The notes beneath the pieces are model-generated. The model did not search any database. It saw nothing but the letters and a program-made list of their open reading frames with translations, and was not told where the DNA came from. Of a stretch of 23,992 bases of DNA, positions 1-7,259 are shown in pieces. The position numbers were made by a program, and so were the translations under genes. Source of the DNA: DASRJX01 sp035649235 (GTDB taxonomy: Bacteria > Acidobacteriota > Polarisedimenticolia > Gp22-AA2); NCBI GenBank assembly GCA_035649235.1, contig DASRJX010000215.1:1-23992 (forward strand). The letters run 5' to 3'. Numbering within the stretch: position 1 is the first letter of the stretch; each line of letters begins with the position of its first letter.

Positions 1-493
1 GGCGGCCCTCGAGCAGCAGCGGCCGTCCTACGACCCGAACGGCCGCAACATCTTCCAGTTCGGCGTCATTCCGCCCCCCCCGCCGCCGGTGCTGACGGCC
101 GCCGAGAAGGAGGCGATCCGCAAGGCGCAGGAGCTGGCGGCGAAGGAGCGCGAGAAGCAGGAGGCCCTCATCGCGCAGCAGCAGGAGGAGGCGCGCCGGA
201 AGGCCGAGGAGGAGGCGGAGCGCATCAAGAACATGCCGCCGCCTCCGCCGCCCCCTCCGCCGAAGCCGCAGCCGCCGCCGGTCAACTTCAAGTTCATCGG
301 CTACATCGGCCCGGCCAACAGCAAGATCGCCGTGCTGCACGACGGCACCGACCTGGTGTTCGTCAAGAAGGGGGATGTCCTGCCCAAGGGAATACGAGTC
401 CTCGAGATCGGCTACGAGTCGATCAAGTTCGGTTTCTCCGATCCGCAGTTCAAAGACGAGTCGCGCACGTTGCCGATGAGCAGCTCGTACTGA
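1..493 (+). CDS. PilP/GspC-like pilus or secretion assembly protein, C-terminal part (5' end outside the window)
   Basis: The reading frame is open from base 2, so the gene starts upstream; about 163 residues are visible. They show a short segment with a DPNGRNIFQF-type motif, a proline run, a charged Ala/Glu/Lys/Arg-rich helix that looks like a coiled coil (roughly visible residues 32-75), a second long proline run, and a compact C-terminal beta-rich domain beginning near FKFIGYIG. A small beta domain after a Pro-rich linker, directly upstream of a secretin, is the layout of PilP or GspC, periplasmic proteins that join the inner-membrane platform to the secretin. The stop lies 13 bases before the secretin start, so the two are probably cotranscribed. 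The family assignment rests mainly on context and architecture; sequence motifs alone are weak. No other start needs to be assumed because the frame continues upstream of the GTG at 89. Confidence 0.6.
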   Translation, partial: AALEQQRPSYDPNGRNIFQFGVIPPPPPPVLTAAEKEAIRKAQELAAKEREKQEALIAQQQEEARRKAEEEAERIKNMPPPPPPPPPKPQPPPVNFKFIGYIGPANSKIAVLHDGTDLVFVKKGDVLPKGIRVLEIGYESIKFGFSDPQFKDESRTLPMSSSY

Positions 494-506
494 GGAGGAG
501 GCCATC

Positions 507-3026
507 TTGCGATCCATCCAGGGAGGGGGTGAGACGGTGCGTGGAGGCGGAACGACGGCGGGTCCCGGGAGGATCCTCGCGCTTCTGATCGTGGCCCTGC
601 TGCTCGGGGCCTGCGCCACGGGGACCGCCTACCGGCAGGGCGAGAAGGAGATGAAGGCGCTCAACTACGACAAGGCCGTCGTCAGCTTCTCCAAGGCGTT
701 GTCCTCCAAGCCCGACGAGACGCGCTACAAGGTGGCGCTCCTGCGCGCGCGCGTCCGCGCCGCCCAGGTCCACTTCTCCAAGGGAGAGGAGTACCGGAAG
801 GCGGGCAAGCTCGACGAGGCGATCGCCGAGTTCCAGCAGGCCGTCTACCTCGACCAGTCGCACCAGTTCGCCGCCAACGAGCTGGCGAAGGCCCTCGGCG
901 ACTGGCAGAAGCGCGAGGCCCGGGACCAGTGGCCGCTGGAGGAGATGAAGAAGAGGGCGTCCCCGGGCCGCGAGGCGCCGCGTCTCAGTGCCTCCTCGAA
1001 CATCCCGATCGTGCTGCGCTTCAAGGACGAGAGCGTGAAGAAGATCTACGACGCCCTCTCCAAGGCCTCCGGCATCAACTTCGTCTACGACGAGCGGCTC
1101 CCCCTCGACAAGAAGATCACGGTCGACATGGCGGACGTCACCTTCGAGAAGGCCATGGACCAGCTCATGACCATGAACAAGCACTTCTACAAGGTCCTGG
1201 ACGAGGGCTCGATCTTCCTCGCCGAGGACACGCCGCAGAAGCACAAGGAGCTGGACGACCTCGTGATCCAGACGTTCTACCTCAGCAACGCCGACGTCAA
1301 GGACGTCCAGGTGCTGCTGCGGACGCTCCTCGACGCGCGCCAGATCGCCCAGAACGACCGGCTCAACGCCATCACCATCCGCGACACGCCCGAGCGCGTG
1401 GCGGTGGCCCAGAAGATCATCCAGTCGAACGACAAGGCCAAGTCGGAGATGATCATCGACGTCGAGCTGCTCGAGGTGAACCGGAACCTCCTGCGCAACC
1501 TCGGCATCGACCTGTTCGGCGGCGGCACCAGCGGCGGCACCGGGAAGACGATCAACCTGTCGTTCGGCGGCGGCTCGTCGGTGTCGCTCAACAACCTCGA
1601 TCTCCTGAAGCAGGCGGGCTCGTGGCTGGTCGGGCCGATCCCCGGCGTCGTGATCAACTTCCTCAAGACCGACGCCGACGCGCAGATCATCGCCAAGCCG
1701 CAGCTCCGGGTCAGCGAGGGATCCAAGGCGACGGTGCGGATCGGCGATCGGATCCCGATCCCGAACACGACCTTCAACGCCGCCCCGACCGTGGGCGGGA
1801 CCGTCGGGGTGCCGATCACGTCGTTCACCTACCAGAACGTCGGCATCAACATCGACCTCGAGCCGCGCGTGCACCACAACCGGGAGATCACGCTCAAGGG
1901 CAAGGTCGAGATCTCGGCGCTCGCGGGGACGGTCTCGGCCGGCGGCGGGCTCACCCAGCCGATCATCGGCACGCGCGAGATCGAATCGACCATCCGTCTC
2001 CGGGACAACGAGACCAACATCCTCGCGGGACTCTTGCGCGAGACCGAGCGCAAGTCGCTGTCCGGCGTGGCCGGCCTCTCCGACATCCCGCTCCTCAAGC
2101 GGCTGTTCGGCAGCACGCAGACGGAAATCGAGCAGACCGACATCGTCCTGATGATGACGCCGCACATCATTCGGATCCCGGACATCTCCGAGGAGGACAT
2201 GCAGCCGCTCTGGGTGGGCACCGAAGGGAACGTGGCCCTCCGGGGTGCGAGCCGGCAGAGTGCTTTCGCCTCGCCGTTCGAAGGCGGCGAGGGGGAGCGC
2301 AAGTACCCCGGCATCGCGGACGTCCCCGAGGACGAGTTCATGGGCGCCAAGCCGAAGGAGGAGGTGTCCCCGGCCGAGGAGACCGAGCCGCAGGCCCCGC
2401 CCCCCTCGTTCGTGGTGCCGCCGGCGCCGGCGCCGTCGAATGGTCAGCCGACCGAGAACGGCGCGGGCCAGCCGCAGGACCAGCAGCAGGGACAGACGCC
2501 GCCGCCCTCCGGCGGGTCGACCGGCGTGGCGCCGCCGCCTCCAGGATCCCCCGCGCCGGAGCCGCCGGCCGCGGGCGAGCCGTCGCAGCCGACTGGGCCC
2601 GCGATCGTAACGATGAACCCCTCGTACAAGACCGTGAACATCAATTCGCCGCAGTTCACCGTCAGCGTGGCGATCAGCGGTGCTGTCAACGTCGGCAGCG
2701 TGCCGTTCCACATCAGCTTCGACCCGACGTTCGTCCGGTTCGACGGCGCGCCCAACAACTCGCCGTTCCTGAGCCAGGGCGAGACGCCGGTCTTCGTCCT
2801 GACGACCCTCACCGCGCAGAAGCGCGAGGTGATCGTCGGCCTGTCCCGCCAGGGCAGCCGCCCGGGCGCCAGCGGTCAGGGGGTCCTCATCGAGATGACC
2901 TTCACGGCCCTCAAGCCCACGGCAGGCGCGAGCACGACCATCGACTTCACCGACATCTCGGTCCTCGACCCGCAGGCGCAACCGCTGCCGTTCGAGAAGA
3001 TCGGGATGACGGTGGTCATCCAGTAG
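507..3026 (+). CDS. Type IV pilus / type II secretion-like lipoprotein secretin with C-terminal cohesin domain
   Basis: This should form the outer-membrane secretin ring through which a pilus or pseudopilus and its cargo pass. The 839-residue product has a lipoprotein signal (hydrophobic stretch about 22-35, lipobox LLGAC, Cys36) and TPR-like helices at about 40-140. An N0/STN-like domain follows at about 165-240, an N1-like domain at about 250-310 and the secretin core at about 315-560, ending in the typical LRDNETNILAGLL and DIVLMMTPHIIR segments. A Pro/Gly/Gln-rich linker (about 610-700) leads to a beta-sandwich resembling a cohesin domain (about 700-839). The TTG at 507 is chosen because GAGGAGG lies about 8 bases upstream, but the in-frame GTG at 537 with a GGGAGGGGG stretch before it is a real alternative that still keeps the signal peptide. 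The cohesin fusion makes it longer than a plain PilQ or GspD. PilQ versus GspD cannot be decided here. Confidence 0.92.
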   Translation: MRSIQGGGETVRGGGTTAGPGRILALLIVALLLGACATGTAYRQGEKEMKALNYDKAVVSFSKALSSKPDETRYKVALLRARVRAAQVHFSKGEEYRKAGKLDEAIAEFQQAVYLDQSHQFAANELAKALGDWQKREARDQWPLEEMKKRASPGREAPRLSASSNIPIVLRFKDESVKKIYDALSKASGINFVYDERLPLDKKITVDMADVTFEKAMDQLMTMNKHFYKVLDEGSIFLAEDTPQKHKELDDLVIQTFYLSNADVKDVQVLLRTLLDARQIAQNDRLNAITIRDTPERVAVAQKIIQSNDKAKSEMIIDVELLEVNRNLLRNLGIDLFGGGTSGGTGKTINLSFGGGSSVSLNNLDLLKQAGSWLVGPIPGVVINFLKTDADAQIIAKPQLRVSEGSKATVRIGDRIPIPNTTFNAAPTVGGTVGVPITSFTYQNVGINIDLEPRVHHNREITLKGKVEISALAGTVSAGGGLTQPIIGTREIESTIRLRDNETNILAGLLRETERKSLSGVAGLSDIPLLKRLFGSTQTEIEQTDIVLMMTPHIIRIPDISEEDMQPLWVGTEGNVALRGASRQSAFASPFEGGEGERKYPGIADVPEDEFMGAKPKEEVSPAEETEPQAPPPSFVVPPAPAPSNGQPTENGAGQPQDQQQGQTPPPSGGSTGVAPPPPGSPAPEPPAAGEPSQPTGPAIVTMNPSYKTVNINSPQFTVSVAISGAVNVGSVPFHISFDPTFVRFDGAPNNSPFLSQGETPVFVLTTLTAQKREVIVGLSRQGSRPGASGQGVLIEMTFTALKPTAGASTTIDFTDISVLDPQAQPLPFEKIGMTVVIQ

Positions 3027-3042
3027 GAGGAGGCACGACACG

Positions 3043-3525
3043 GTGCTCTGCACGCGGCGCGGCGCCACGGGACGGCAGGCGGGGGTCACGATCCTGGAGA
3101 TGCTCGTGGCCATCGCCGTTCTGCTGATCCTGACGAGCGTCGCCGTGCCTTCGGCGCGCTTCGCGGTGAAGCGCCAGAAGGAGCTCCAGCTCCGGCGCTC
3201 CCTGCGCGACATGCGGGTGGCGATCGACGAGTACAAGAAGTACTGCGACGTGGGGGCGATCCCGAAGGAGGGGGTCGATTCGGAGTGCTATCCCACCGAG
3301 CTGGAGATGCTGGTGGAAGGGGTCGAGAAGAACGGCACCGTGGGGCAGAAGCTGAAGTTCCTGCGGCGCATCCCGTTCGACCCGTTCACGCATTCCCAGG
3401 AGTGGGGGAAGCGGTCGTACCAGGACGACTGGGACTCGACCTCCTGGGGGCAGGAGAACGTCTACGACGTCTACACGACCTATCAAGGAACGGCTCTCGA
3501 TGGCACGAAATACAGCGAATGGTGA
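3043..3525 (+). CDS. GspG-like pseudopilin (first of a tandem pair)
   Basis: This is a pseudopilin or minor pilin subunit of the fibre that works with the upstream secretin. The 160-residue product has a short basic leader, then a class III prepilin signal: Gly at -1 followed by VTILEM, with Glu at +5, and a hydrophobic helix of about 20 residues. The +1 residue is Val rather than the common Phe. The C-terminal half has the GspG-like pattern of a tyrosine-rich YKKYC segment, a YPTELEMLVEG segment and an RIPFDPF segment. It ends in GTALDGTKYSEW. The GTG start at 3043 has AGGAGGAGG at 3025-3033, which overlaps the secretin stop, so it is very likely in the same operon. The next pseudopilin starts inside its last codons. 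Confidence 0.88.
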   Translation: MLCTRRGATGRQAGVTILEMLVAIAVLLILTSVAVPSARFAVKRQKELQLRRSLRDMRVAIDEYKKYCDVGAIPKEGVDSECYPTELEMLVEGVEKNGTVGQKLKFLRRIPFDPFTHSQEWGKRSYQDDWDSTSWGQENVYDVYTTYQGTALDGTKYSEW

Positions 3526-3916
3526 GAGGGGCTTCACCCTCATCGAGCTGCTGATCGTCGTGGCGATCATCGGCATCCTCTCGTCGATGGCGGTGGTGCA
3601 GCTGCGGCAGACCCCGCAGCGCGCCAAGGAGGCCGCGCTGAAGGAGAACCTGTACGTGCTCCGCAACTGCATCGATCAGTACTTCACGGACAAGGGGAAG
3701 TACCCCGACTCCCTCCAGGTCCTGGTGGAGGACGGGTACATGCGCAGGATCCCGGTCGACCCGATCACCCAGTCCGACTCCACCTGGGTGGAGGATCAGG
3801 CCGATACGGGCGAAGGCGACGACTCGGTGGACCCGAGCGCCGTGGGCGGCGTGGCCGACGTCCACAGCGGCGCCGACGGCACGGCCCTCGACGGCTCCAA
3901 CTACAAGGACTGGTGA
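3500..3916 (+). CDS. GspG-like pseudopilin (second of a tandem pair)
   Basis: This 138-residue pseudopilin has a ten-residue leader with Arg at position 3, then a canonical prepilin peptidase site RG|FTLIELLIVVAIIGIL with Phe at +1 and Glu at +5. The pilin helix is followed by a short globular domain with the GspG pattern LRNCIDQYFTDKGKYPDSL and RIPVDPIT. It ends in GTALDGSNYKDW, almost the same tail as the upstream protein. The start overlaps the upstream gene by 26 bases, with AAGGAA at 3485-3490 as ribosome binding site inside that gene, so translation is probably coupled. The matching cores and tails suggest an old tandem duplication. Confidence 0.9.
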   Translation: MARNTANGERGFTLIELLIVVAIIGILSSMAVVQLRQTPQRAKEAALKENLYVLRNCIDQYFTDKGKYPDSLQVLVEDGYMRRIPVDPITQSDSTWVEDQADTGEGDDSVDPSAVGGVADVHSGADGTALDGSNYKDW

Positions 3917-3931
3917 GACACGATGTTCCGA

Positions 3932-3960
3932 TTGAGGCGTCCTGGAACTGGCGGTATATT
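3932..3960 (+). promoter_or_regulatory. Sigma70-type promoter before the Ig-like lipoprotein gene
   Basis: TTGAGG at 3932-3937 (four of six matches to the -35 consensus) and TATATT at 3955-3960 (five of six matches to the -10 consensus) are separated by exactly 17 bases, in an AT-richer pocket of an otherwise very GC-rich window. A strong Shine-Dalgarno and an ATG at 3980 follow. The site lies downstream of the ATG at 3923, which argues that 3980 is the true start. It would let the lipoprotein be expressed apart from the pseudopilin genes. Confidence 0.55.
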
Positions 3961-3979
3961 CACGAGGAAGGAGCTCGGC

Positions 3980-4723
3980 ATGAAGGCACAGACGACTCGG
4001 CTGGCGGCGATTCTCGCGGGGGGGCTCCTCGTCCTGGCCGTGGCCTGCGACGACTCGGAGACCGTCGCTCCGGACGGGAGCACCATCACCCTGACGGCGA
4101 ACCCGGCCCAGATCGTGCTCGTCGGGGGCATCCAGGCGGCGCCTGTGACCGTCCTGGCGACGGTGCGCAACAGCATCGGGGTCCCTTTGCCGGGGCAGGA
4201 CGTGCGATTCACGACCACCGCCGGAGATCTCAGCCCCCTCGGAGGAACACCCGTTGCGACGGACGATCTGGGGAACGCTTCAACCATCCTGTCGAATGCC
4301 CGCGTGGGGCCGCAGATCACCGCCACCTCTGGCAAGGCGACTGCCAACCTGACGCTCACCGCGGCGACGGGGCTGGTTTCCCAGATCACCTTGTCGGCGG
4401 CCTCCACCGACCTGCTCACCTGTTCTGACATGATCGACGTGACGGCCAAGGCGATCGATCCTGACGGGGATCCAGTGGGCGGCGTGACGATCTTCTTCGA
4501 AATCCTGACCAGCATGACGGGCTTCACCGGCACCTTCACGCCCAGCACGAGCGGCCAGACCGATGCCACGACGGGTGAGGTGGTGCGCACGCTGGACATC
4601 AACGATGGCACGTGCAGCACCCTGTGCGAGAGCGGCAAGGACTGCAGAAACCGGATTCGAGCGACCGACCAGGGAGCCGTGATCATCAGCAACGAGATCG
4701 AGATCCTGGATCAGATTCCATGA
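3980..4723 (+). CDS. Lipoprotein with invasin-type (Big_1-like) Ig domains
   Basis: The product is a 247-residue predicted lipoprotein. MKAQTTRLAAILAGG begins a signal peptide that ends in a VAC lipobox followed by Asp-Asp. Two repeats of the bacterial Ig-like type follow: one from about residue 33 (ITLTANPAQIVLVGG) to 120, with the characteristic VPLPGQDVRFTT segment, and a second from about 125 (ITLSAAS) with the VGGVTIFFEI segment. Such domains are extracellular stalks or adhesion modules. The C-terminal part has several Cys (TCSTLCESGKDC), which may form disulfides. The ATG at 3980 is chosen over the in-frame ATG at 3923 because GAGGAAGGAG lies just before it, the signal peptide starts there, and a promoter sits between the two. 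A surface or periplasmic role beside the pilus genes is likely; the ligand is unknown. Confidence 0.75.
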   Translation: MKAQTTRLAAILAGGLLVLAVACDDSETVAPDGSTITLTANPAQIVLVGGIQAAPVTVLATVRNSIGVPLPGQDVRFTTTAGDLSPLGGTPVATDDLGNASTILSNARVGPQITATSGKATANLTLTAATGLVSQITLSAASTDLLTCSDMIDVTAKAIDPDGDPVGGVTIFFEILTSMTGFTGTFTPSTSGQTDATTGEVVRTLDINDGTCSTLCESGKDCRNRIRATDQGAVIISNEIEILDQIP

Positions 4724-4738
4724 GCGAGGCCGCGACGC

Positions 4739-5764
4739 ATGCGATTCAAGGCTGATGGCGCCGCCAGGGGACGAAGCGGCGAGGAATCCGGCGCGCTCCT
4801 GTTGATCCTGATGGTCGGCGTGGCGGTCATGTCGATCGGGGTCGGGGTGGCGGCGCAGGCCTGGTCCTCGACCTGGCGGCGGGAGAACGAGGAGGAGCTG
4901 ATGTTCCGGGGAGGGCAGTACGTCGATGCCCTGCTCCTCTACAGGAAGGAGCACGGCAACCAGTTCCCCACGGACCTGACCGAGCTCATGAAACCGGGGC
5001 CGCGGCAGCTGCGCTACATCCGGAAGCTGTACCGCGATCCGGTCAACCCGACGGGCCAGTGGGGTCTCCTCTACCTGATGCCCGGCGGCCAGGGGATCTA
5101 CGACGCGGTCCTGGCCCAGAAGCAGCAGAACGATGCGGACAGGAAGGAAGGCGAAACGTTCAGCGGAATGCCGGGCGTGACGCCGATCACAGTCAATCCG
5201 GCGGGCATGGCGGGCGTGAGCCCCGCGGGGCTCCCCGGGGCTGGTCAAGGAGGTGGACCCAGGGTCCAGCCCGGAGCAGGAATCGGCAGAGATCCCCTGC
5301 TCGGGCGCGGCCGCACGGGATCGTCGCCGGGGGGGGCCGGCGGCGGGCCCTTGGTGCCCGGCCAGCTCGGACGCCCGCCGATTGGCGGCCTGTCGGGAGG
5401 CGGCGTGGGGACATCGGTCGGGGCCCCGCCGCCCCGGGAGGCCAGCGGGGAGTTCAGCGAGGAGGAGCCGAGCGAGCCTCCGATCGGCTGGCCGATCGTC
5501 GGCGTGATCAGCCGGACGCCGGACCCGCTGGCAAAGAAGACCTTCAAGATCTACAAAGGGCATGAAGAGGTCAACGAGTGGCAGTTCCACGTCTTCGATC
5601 GCGGCATCGATCAACAGCAGGGTCCCGCCGGGACGCTCCCGAGGGGAGGGCCGACCTCGATAGGGCCGGGCTATGGTGGAAAGGGGATCGGTGGTCTCGG
5701 CGGCGGGGGGCCCAGGCCGGGACCCAGGTTCAAGGGACAGCCCGCCCCGCAGCCCAAGCAATAG
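4739..5764 (+). CDS. Pseudopilin-like membrane-anchored protein with long Gly/Pro-rich tail
   Basis: This 341-residue protein has a basic N terminus, one hydrophobic helix (about 19-41) and a pseudopilin-like domain (about 42-120) with RGGQYVDALLLYRKEHG, FPTDLTELM and YRDPV segments that recall GspG or GspK. No prepilin peptidase site is visible because the Glu at +5 is missing, so it may be a signal-anchored relative and not a processed pilin. From about 140 a long low-complexity region rich in Gly, Pro and Arg runs to about 230. A short globular piece (about 240-285, WPIVGVISRTPD) follows, then another Gly/Pro tail. The piece around 240-285 looks folded and conserved in style, so the tail is not simply noise. 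GAGCGAGG before the ATG at 4739 acts as ribosome binding site, overlapping the stop of the lipoprotein gene. Confidence 0.7.
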   Translation: MRFKADGAARGRSGEESGALLLILMVGVAVMSIGVGVAAQAWSSTWRRENEEELMFRGGQYVDALLLYRKEHGNQFPTDLTELMKPGPRQLRYIRKLYRDPVNPTGQWGLLYLMPGGQGIYDAVLAQKQQNDADRKEGETFSGMPGVTPITVNPAGMAGVSPAGLPGAGQGGGPRVQPGAGIGRDPLLGRGRTGSSPGGAGGGPLVPGQLGRPPIGGLSGGGVGTSVGAPPPREASGEFSEEEPSEPPIGWPIVGVISRTPDPLAKKTFKIYKGHEEVNEWQFHVFDRGIDQQQGPAGTLPRGGPTSIGPGYGGKGIGGLGGGGPRPGPRFKGQPAPQPKQ

Positions 5765-5813
5765 CTGGGCCCGGCAGGACCTGGCATCCCGCTTCCAGTT
5801 TCGCGAGGCCCTG

Positions 5814-7250
5814 ATGATCGTCATGAAGTTCGGCGGGACGTCGCTGGCGCGCGCCGGCGCCATCCGGAAGGTCGGCCGGATCGTCAGGCGCTTCGCCTCC
5901 CGCCGCCCCGTCGTCGTCGTGTCGGCCCTCGCGGGCGTCACGGACGATCTCCTGGCGCTCGCCGCCCTGGCTGCGGCCGGGCGCCGCCGGGAGGTCTCCC
6001 GGCGCCTGTCCCGGCTGGCGGAGCGCCATCTCGCGGCGACTCGCGGCCTCGCGCTCCAGGGGAAAGACTCCCGCTCCCTGCAGGGGGCGATCGCCGCCGA
6101 GATCGCGGAGCTGCGGGAGATCCTGCACGGGATCCTGCTCCTGCGCGAGCCGAGCCGGCGCTCTCTCGATCTGGTCGCGTCGTTCGGGGAGCGCCTGTCG
6201 GCGCGCCTCCTGGCGGCCCACCTCCGATCCCTGGGACTCGAGGCGCACTACGCCGACGCCAGGGACCTCGTCCTCACCGACGACGCGCACGGAGCGGCGG
6301 CGGTCGATCTCACGGCGACCTTCCGCCGCGTCCGGCGGCGGCTCGGGAGCCTGCGGGACAGCGGCGGAGTGCCGGTCGTGACCGGCTTCATCGGCCGCAC
6401 GCGCCAGGGCGCCACGACGACCCTCGGCCGCAGCGGCTCGGACTACACCGCGGCGCTTCTGGGCGAGGCCCTCGGGGCGCGGGAGATCTGGATCTGGAAG
6501 GAGGTGGACGGCGTCTGCACCGCCGATCCCGGCGTCGTGCCGGGGGCCCTGGTCGTGCCGCGCATCTCCTACCAGGAGGCGGCGGAGATGGCGCACTTCG
6601 GCGCGGAGGTCCTCCATCCCAAGACGATGCAGCCGGCGCGTCGCCGAGGCATCCCGATCCGGATCAAGAACACCTTCCGGCCCGACGCGCCCGGGACCCT
6701 GATCACCGCCCGGCCCGCGGGCCGCGGCGGCCCCCTCATGGTCAGCAGCATGGGCGGGATGGCGCTCGTGACGATCGAAGGGGCCGGGATCATCGGCCAG
6801 CCCGGGATGGTGATGCGCCTCCTGGCGCCGGTCGCGGCCGCGGGGACGAACATCTACATGATCTCGATGTCGTCGTCGGAGTACAACATCTCCTTCGCGA
6901 TCCTGCAGGCGGATCTGGAGCGGACTCTGCGGGCCCTGCAACGGGACTTCAGGGAGCGCGGCCTCCTCGAGGATCAGGTGGCCCGCATCCTGGTGGAGCG
7001 GGGCATGGCCGCGGTGGCGGTCGTCGGCGCCGGCATGAAGGGGCAGCGCGGGATCGCGGGCCGGATCTTCAGCGCCCTCGGGGATCGCGGCGTCAACGTG
7101 GTCGCCATCGCCCAGGGATCCTCCGAGTACAACATCACGGTCCTGGTCAAGGAGCGCAGTGCACTCCGGGCGGTCCGCGCCATCCACGATCGGCTGAACG
7201 TGCCGCGCCACACGGGGCGCCGGCCGGCCGGGCTGCGGGCGGCCGGGTAG
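5814..7250 (+). CDS. lysC: Aspartate kinase
   Basis: Aspartate kinase phosphorylates aspartate in the first step toward lysine, threonine and methionine. The 478-residue product opens with the KFGGTS motif (residues 5-10), has VVVVSALAGVTDDLL near 37-51, an SFGERLSARLL segment, and the nucleotide-site stretch TTLGRSGSDYTAALL followed by WKEVDGVCTADP. Two ACT regulatory domains follow, from about residue 315 (VTIEGAGIIGQPGMV, then SSSEYNISFAI) and about 400 (VAVVGAGMKGQRGIAG, then SSEYNITVLV), so feedback control by an end product is likely. It is monofunctional: there is no fused homoserine dehydrogenase. ATG 5814 is chosen for the GAGG at 5805-5808; ATG 5823 is also possible. The frame is open further upstream, but that part overlaps the previous gene. 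The asd gene follows after 9 bases. Confidence 0.93.
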   Translation: MIVMKFGGTSLARAGAIRKVGRIVRRFASRRPVVVVSALAGVTDDLLALAALAAAGRRREVSRRLSRLAERHLAATRGLALQGKDSRSLQGAIAAEIAELREILHGILLLREPSRRSLDLVASFGERLSARLLAAHLRSLGLEAHYADARDLVLTDDAHGAAAVDLTATFRRVRRRLGSLRDSGGVPVVTGFIGRTRQGATTTLGRSGSDYTAALLGEALGAREIWIWKEVDGVCTADPGVVPGALVVPRISYQEAAEMAHFGAEVLHPKTMQPARRRGIPIRIKNTFRPDAPGTLITARPAGRGGPLMVSSMGGMALVTIEGAGIIGQPGMVMRLLAPVAAAGTNIYMISMSSSEYNISFAILQADLERTLRALQRDFRERGLLEDQVARILVERGMAAVAVVGAGMKGQRGIAGRIFSALGDRGVNVVAIAQGSSEYNITVLVKERSALRAVRAIHDRLNVPRHTGRRPAGLRAAG

Positions 7251-7259
7251 CGGAGCAGC

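Noticed and set aside
236..285. GC-rich (CCG)-type tract as a microsatellite or repeat feature
   Set aside because: It encodes the proline linker of the PilP-like protein in frame; no separate repeat array is needed.
929..3127. A 732-residue plus-strand frame overlapping the secretin
   Set aside because: Composition is Arg/Gly/Ala/Pro-rich without any domain; it is a shifted-frame shadow of the secretin.
450..3236. A 928-residue open frame on the minus strand across the secretin gene
   Set aside because: It is antisense to a clearly coding gene, is rich in Arg, Leu, Asp, Val and His as expected from the reverse of GC-rich codons, and has no recognisable motif.
3923..3979. An earlier ATG for the Ig-like lipoprotein
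   Set aside because: It would put 19 residues before a proper signal peptide and lies upstream of the promoter and the strong Shine-Dalgarno.
5673..5813. An upstream in-frame extension of aspartate kinase
   Set aside because: It overlaps the Gly/Pro-rich gene, and the family begins at the KFGGTS segment just after the start chosen.
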